From the NCBI GenBank assembly GCA_039621445.1, contig CP154956.1, positions 37,412,553 through 37,476,552 on the forward strand: a stretch of DNA of 64,000 nt, given 5' to 3'. This DNA is from Euglena gracilis (Eukaryota > Euglenida > Euglenophyceae > Euglenales). The notes beneath the pieces were generated by a model. That model saw only the letters and a program-made list of their open reading frames with translations. It made no database searches and had not been told where the DNA came from. Position numbers and translations under genes: made by a program. Positions 62,392-64,000 of the stretch are shown here, piece after piece; the stretch's first letter is position 1; the number at the start of each line of letters is the position of its first letter.

Positions 62392-62792
62392 GGTGTTTCT
62401 AACCCACCCTCTACAAAAAGTTGCCGTGGCGTATCCGCCTCAGAGTCAAATGTGCCTATTGGCACCAGTGCGAGATCTCGCCGAGGGGAATAGGTGTTAG
62501 CCGATCGGCTTTCCAACAAAAGGGGTTGTGCCTGTTGGGCATTGGGTTGCTCTATAGAGCTTGACACCGATAGGTGTGGGGGTGCCCATTGGGCGGAGGG
62601 AGGATTAATCGACACAGACACGGATAGGTGTGACCCATGCGGGGAAGGAGGATTACCTGTGAAATGAGTCAATGCTTGAGTACCCCTATGGGGTTGAGGA
62701 TGCTCAATAGAGCTGGTCAATGATGCCGCAGCTTCAAGTCCACGTAGTGAACCAATCAATGCAGCGTAGTCAATTGGCGTTGTGTTCTGCAT
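62295..62792 (-). pseudogene. First coding segment of the LTR element
   Basis: MQNTTPIDYAALIGSLRGLE at 62792, then Ser/Pro/His-rich repeats (SSIEHPQPHRG, SVSINPPSAQWAPPHLSVSS, SSIEQPNAQQAQP). The frame shifts at the G11 run near 62368-62378 into the coiled-coil frame. This is the most 5' open frame after the primer binding site and likely the gag N-terminus. Confidence 0.6.
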
Positions 62793-63038
62793 TTTTGAAG
62801 CAAAAACAAAAAACCAAGTGTAAATTGAAATAAAAATGCAGAAACAAGTGTAAAAAGAGGAGATAGTATAAAAAGTAAGCAGAGACCCGAACTCTGAGGT
62901 TTGAAGCAGCGTATACTGCGAACCGTCAGATGACGTGTCCGTGCGTACGTCTTTGGCCGGAAACGGCTTGTAGTGCCTGTGAGCGCCTATAGGCGGGGCA
63001 CCAGACCGTTTGCGGTCAAAAGGGTCGAAAAACCTAAA
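62793..63038 (-). other. 5' leader of the LTR element
   Basis: About 245 bp between the primer binding site and the first ATG, without open frame. Packaging and dimerisation signals would be expected here; none can be pointed to. Confidence 0.5.
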
Positions 63039-63047
63039 CTGCTACCA
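63039..63047 (-). other. Primer binding site (initiator Met tRNA type)
   Basis: TGGTAGCAG on the - strand, two bases after the 5' LTR end, matches the complement of the 3' end of eukaryotic initiator Met tRNAs (…CUGCUACCA). The match is 9 nt and then diverges, which is short but in the expected place. Confidence 0.75.
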
Positions 63048-63049
63048 AG

Positions 63050-63468
63050 CGTACGTCCAACCTTTCCGTGCTTTCGTCCTTTGGTGCGCAAAAGGTAAAA
63101 GTTGGAGTAACAGAAAAATAATAATATAAAAGTTGAAAGCCCTTTTCCCCAATTAAGAGGCAGAGCACAAAGCAGGTGAGAAAGCCCTATGGGCTACACG
63201 AAGAAATGCCAAGTGACTTGGCTGTCCGTTTCGGACTTCAAAGGAAAACAAATCAAACGTGTAAATCAAGTCTTGTGAAGAACAAAATAGAATACAAAAT
63301 ACCACCTGTGGAGAGGAGAACCAGAGTAAGGTTTAGGTATTCCTAATTCAGGCCGTTGGCCATCTTTAGGAATACCACCTAGCATAGTACTGTGTATGGG
63401 GCTCAGGGCTATATCTGGCCGTAGGCTTATACCTACATACACAGTACCATGGCCTTTCGCCTGCCTGG
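63050..63468 (-). repeat. 5' LTR
   Basis: Near-identical to 43732-44156. On its right it lacks the last few bases (TGTGTA) and runs at a CCTGG microhomology straight into DIRS sequence (CTGGACACCTGGGG). Its - strand 3' end reads GGACGTACG rather than GGACGTACA. Confidence 0.88.
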
Positions 63469-64000
63469 ACACCTGGGGGGCATACCTTTCCCCCAAAGTG
63501 AGACCAGGGAGTTGCACTCAGACGGAAGCACCCATGTCTGGGGGGGGGTGGGGGCTGGACATCCGGAGAGGCGAAATTGTGCAAGAATTTTGGGGAGAAG
63601 ACTCCATTTTTGCACACAAACGTAAAGGAGATGTGGGCAGCAATACACACTGTAAGAAGCCTCAGTAGACCAGGGGAAACAGTTTCCTTGTCAGTGGACA
63701 ACCAGGTAATCCACTATTACCTGACAAAAGGGGGGGGGGGCAGAACGGACCCCTTCAAATCCATTCTCACACCCTTTTTCAAATGGTGCATGGAGCACAA
63801 AGTAAACCTTCAAGTAAAGTGTGTCCCTTCAAAGGAATGTCTAGCAGACCCCATAAGCAGGTGGGAGATGGACAGGGGGGATTACTCATTAGACCGCAAA
63901 TTATTCCAATGGCTAAAACAACAGTTCAAAGAATTTATAAACCTGGAAACAGACTTTTTTGCCTCCCGTGGCCAGGTGGCCCCATTGGGAAGCTTCAGGG
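63469..64000 (+). mobile_element. DIRS-like element, copy 3 fragment (RNase H region), continues off the window
   Basis: The sequence is very close to 42800-43340 of copy 2, closer than to copy 1: CCCCAAAGTGAGACCAGGGA, ACAGTTTCCTTGTCAGTGG and ATGTCTAGCAGACCCCATAA. It includes the RNase H VSLSVDNQ segment and WVPSK-equivalent (here CVPSK). It overlaps the left flank rather than continuing it. Confidence 0.85.

Larger units (their letters stand above)
43732..63468 (-). mobile_element. Giant Ty3/gypsy-type LTR retrotransposon, 19.7 kb, with accessory region
   Basis: LTRs of about 425 bp lie at 43732-44156 and 63050-63468. Primer binding site and polypurine tract positions show the element is on the - strand. 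The order from the right is coiled-coil gag, capsid-like, CCHC, protease, linker, RT, RNase H, integrase, which is the gypsy order. After integrase another 7.6 kb of same-strand coding-like DNA precedes the 3' LTR. Typical gypsy elements are 5-12 kb; only a few lineages such as plant Ogre reach this size. All coding regions carry frameshifts or stops, and at least four secondary insertions occur. The flanks are different DIRS fragments, so no target duplication is visible. Confidence 0.88.

Overview
This window looks like nuclear DNA of a microbial eukaryote, plausibly an alga or related protist; I cannot name the species. The evidence is short, very GC-rich exons bounded by GT-AG introns, AT-richer introns full of dispersed repeats, remarkable runs of C followed by G, (CA)n/(GT)n microsatellites, and three classes of transposon (DIRS-type tyrosine-recombinase retroelements, a Ty3/gypsy LTR retrotransposon, and several TIR elements, some with hAT-like 8-bp target duplications). 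No bacterial features (operons, Shine-Dalgarno sites, CRISPR) are present.

0-35 kb, host genes on the + strand. (1) A leucine-rich-repeat gene of the F-box/AMN1 type (277-5031); one intron hosts a 2.95-kb TIR element. (2) One or two genes with exons at 5655-7734 and 7771-10030 that I do not recognise, starting with a membrane-anchor-like N-terminus. (3) Pro/Ser-rich and transmembrane/coiled-coil exons from about 12.9 to 19.75 kb. (4) A 14-kb gene (21085 to about 35177) with a mitochondrial-type presequence followed by many GC-rich exons encoding pentatricopeptide-like helical repeats. Its introns hold most of the small elements, including a hAT-like element (22335-23516) that carries a SAM-like domain gene.

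36-64 kb, a nest of retroelements. A DIRS-like element (35938-40493) has a Gly/His/Gln-rich gag, RT/RNase H and a tyrosine recombinase, and ends in a complementary-repeat region. A second DIRS copy follows head-to-tail (40494-43731). It is cut by a 19.7-kb gypsy-type LTR retrotransposon on the - strand (43732-63468), with 425-bp LTRs, an initiator-Met-type primer binding site and a polypurine tract. That element reads, from right to left: long coiled-coil gag, capsid-like region, CCHC knuckle, protease (DTG), a long linker, RT (YIDD), RNase H, integrase, then an unusual 7.6-kb Pro/Gln-rich accessory coding region with a Cys-rich segment. Everything in it is decayed by frameshifts and stops. 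Its right flank is a third DIRS fragment that does not continue the left flank.

The two most striking observations are that the central part of the gypsy integrase, including its second catalytic Asp, lies on the opposite strand between C/G-rich foldback insertions, and that the LTR element carries a very large accessory region downstream of integrase. Exon edges in the host genes are judged by eye and are approximate unless a splice site is quoted.
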